Source of the DNA: Haemonchus contortus | Taxonomy: Eukaryota > Nematoda > Chromadorea > Rhabditida > Trichostrongylidae | Direction of reading: 5' to 3' | Length of the DNA: 64,000 nucleotides | Assembly (NCBI GenBank): GCA_000469685.2 | Contig: LS997562.1 | Location: 20,799,920-20,863,919 of the forward strand | Shown here: positions 62,301 to 64,000 of the stretch, one piece after another | How positions within the stretch are numbered: the stretch's first letter is position 1 | How the letters are laid out: every line of letters starts with the position of its first letter | Notes under the pieces: model-generated | What the model was told of the DNA's origin: nothing | Seen by the model: only the letters and a program-made list of their open reading frames with translations | Database searches by the model: none | Program-made: the position numbers and the translations under genes

Positions 62301-64000
62301 TTCTGGATCAGAGCTCAATGAAACCTCCTCTTGTGTGGTATGAGCCCAGTGTATGATAATCAGCTGTAATGTCAGAAAAAGTGTGGCAGTCGATCGAAGA
62401 CCAGAGCACTAACAGTATGATTTGAGAACGAAAACCATTACCAAATCTGTCCGTCCGGAGCTCAGGCTGGAAAGGTGCCAATAGTAGTAAGAAGAGGTCC
62501 TCGGAGCATGTACATTTTTCGCCGATGCCCTTTACCCTTTAACCAAGATTGCAGAGATCTTGTTTCCCTCCTTTCTTTTATTTACTTGTACTACTGCTAG
62601 ATCGTGTAGTATGAAAATTTTCGCCATTCTAAACTATAACTAATTGTCTCCCAACCAACCGTAAATGCGATAGTCGAGTGGGCCTTCAAAAAATGCAAGA
62701 AAACCATTGTAGAACTAACGTTCGTCCTGGAAATGCTCTCTATTCAACGATCTTTTTTGGTTAGTTGTCTGCGTATTCGGCCTAGTGGATGTGAGGGGTA
62801 CTTAGCGTTGAGTGCCTACACTTCATGTTACTTGTAAAAAATTAGAAGGAGTTTCTTGCGAGAAGATTGGTCACTGTTCTTTGATTGGAGGTGAAACTGG
62901 TTCCTTCGACCGTTAAGATGTCCCCCGGCCGGCTCTTGGGCGTTTTTAGAAGATACACTATGTGAGAACAACCCTTATGAATTGAGAAGGCTTGGACTTT
63001 TCCGGCATCTATTACTTGAACTCTTTGGAATGTCCCCCTTTTTTGGCCATCAATATCACAAAGTGATGCTTACTGTCAAGTTATGGGCTAGTCCAGAGCC
63101 TTTGGAGGTTCTCTGACTGGAATCGTATGAGATCAGTTGTTGAGGTTCTGTAGATTTTTACGGTTGCTAGAATGTTACGTGTGATCCCCATGTGATTTAT
63201 GCATGATTTTGCTACTGTTATCGGTGATTTTATACTCACTTGGATGTTTCACAGATAATTCCTCTGGTCACGTTGACGAAATATTCACATAAACGAAAGA
63301 AAATCGAGAATTATTGCAATCGCGCCTAGAAAGAATTTGATCTCATTCTGCCTTACATGGAAATTTGATTTTTTTTGTGAATCATTCAGAACAAAAACAA
63401 TATGCCTGATGGAAACGGTAGCCTTAGAAAAGCTAGTTTGTATACCGAAAATCAAGAAATTTGGCATCAATTAGACCGTACCGTTTGCGTGTAGCATAAC
63501 AAGCAGCACGTTTCCCCATGACGCCTGAGTTTTCAATCGCAATAATGTAAATAGGGGAAAAGGGGTCCTATGGATACGGTTTTCACCCTTTGCACCGATT
63601 TTGGGTGGGTTCCTGCTTTGAAACAATATTTTGGTACTCCATTTACTTGTATTATTACTACTTTGAACAGTCAAAATATTCTAAACGACCTGCACTTTCA
63701 CTATTACGAAAGGCATATCTGATGATGCTCACCTGAGCAAAGAGATGACCTTAAGAAGTGCGAGCTATTCAATAATCCGCCTTATCCCACGAGCTAACGC
63801 CATCCCACTCCCATATCTCCTAATCACGAGAGCATTTCTTGGGTGGAAACAAACATGCGACAATCAATAGTTGCTCTCAGAACTGACTGGTTGGTTGAAA
63901 GTCGAAGATGACAAGTTTTCCGAGTGCCTCATAAATTTGTTGCTGCAATAACGGCAAAAAAAAATGTGTGGGCTCTAGGGGAGTTTTTGAATTATTAAGA
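59310..64000. other. no exon assigned; possible trehalase intron
   Basis: Searched by eye for trehalase landmarks (for example the PGGRF and QWDxPN boxes) and found none. Frames such as 59773-59988, 60583-60810 and 62008-62259 are unsupported. Confidence 0.35.

Noticed and set aside
1..64000. CRISPR array, bacterial operon or phage
   Set aside because: No regularly spaced repeats; gene structure is eukaryotic throughout.

Overview
The window looks like nuclear DNA from a clade V (strongylid, probably hookworm-like) nematode. Coding sequence is broken into small exons with TTTCAG/GTRAGT-type splice sites. First coding exons often begin a few bases after an AG acceptor, as expected for spliced-leader addition. 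The recognisable proteins are animal or nematode-specific, and intergenic and intronic DNA is full of mariner/Tc1, Helitron, LINE, RTE and tRNA-derived SINE copies. Most long open frames here are chance; the real genes were found by assembling short exons with consistent splice phases.

Region 1 (about 3-34 kb, + strand) holds a tandem array of three intact genes, each six exons and 206 codons, for small secreted proteins with 16 cysteines. They start at 3328, 15971 and 29041. The family resembles nematode secreted proteins of the chondroitin-proteoglycan-4-like type; I recognise that from memory and could not search it. Each copy has the same promoter module (paired GGCGGA boxes, an ATAAATACCG TATA box, and a splice acceptor 2 nt before the ATG). 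Copies 2 and 3 lie in large duplicated units (about 12.5-24.0 kb and 25.0-34.2 kb). These were later invaded independently: two mariner relics, two non-autonomous Helitrons and a Tc1-like deletion derivative in unit 2; a 1.9 kb CR1/jockey-like LINE and another copy of the same Tc1-like derivative in unit 3. Because the units are paralogous, several insertions can be compared with an empty site inside the same window. An RTE relic plus SINE pieces fill the junction between the units.

Region 2 (34.2-40.5 kb) has no recognised host gene. It contains an LTR-like stretch, a 240-bp foldback repeat, a SINE head and a 368-bp-period direct repeat.

Region 3 (40.5-52.8 kb, - strand) has three conserved housekeeping genes in one orientation: DAD1 (oligosaccharyltransferase subunit, 3 exons, 112 aa), a spartin/SPG20-like gene (MIT plus senescence domain, 14 exons, 478 aa) and an ESF2/ABT1 ribosome-biogenesis RNA-binding protein (7 exons, 288 aa). 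Spartin and ESF2 are only 485 bp apart and may form a nematode operon.

Region 4 (52.8-64 kb) is mostly non-coding. It has a TIR element near 54.0-54.4 kb, a small hairpin at 58.8 kb, and the N-terminal exon(s) of a + strand trehalase at 59.0-59.3 kb. I could not find the rest of that gene before the window ends.
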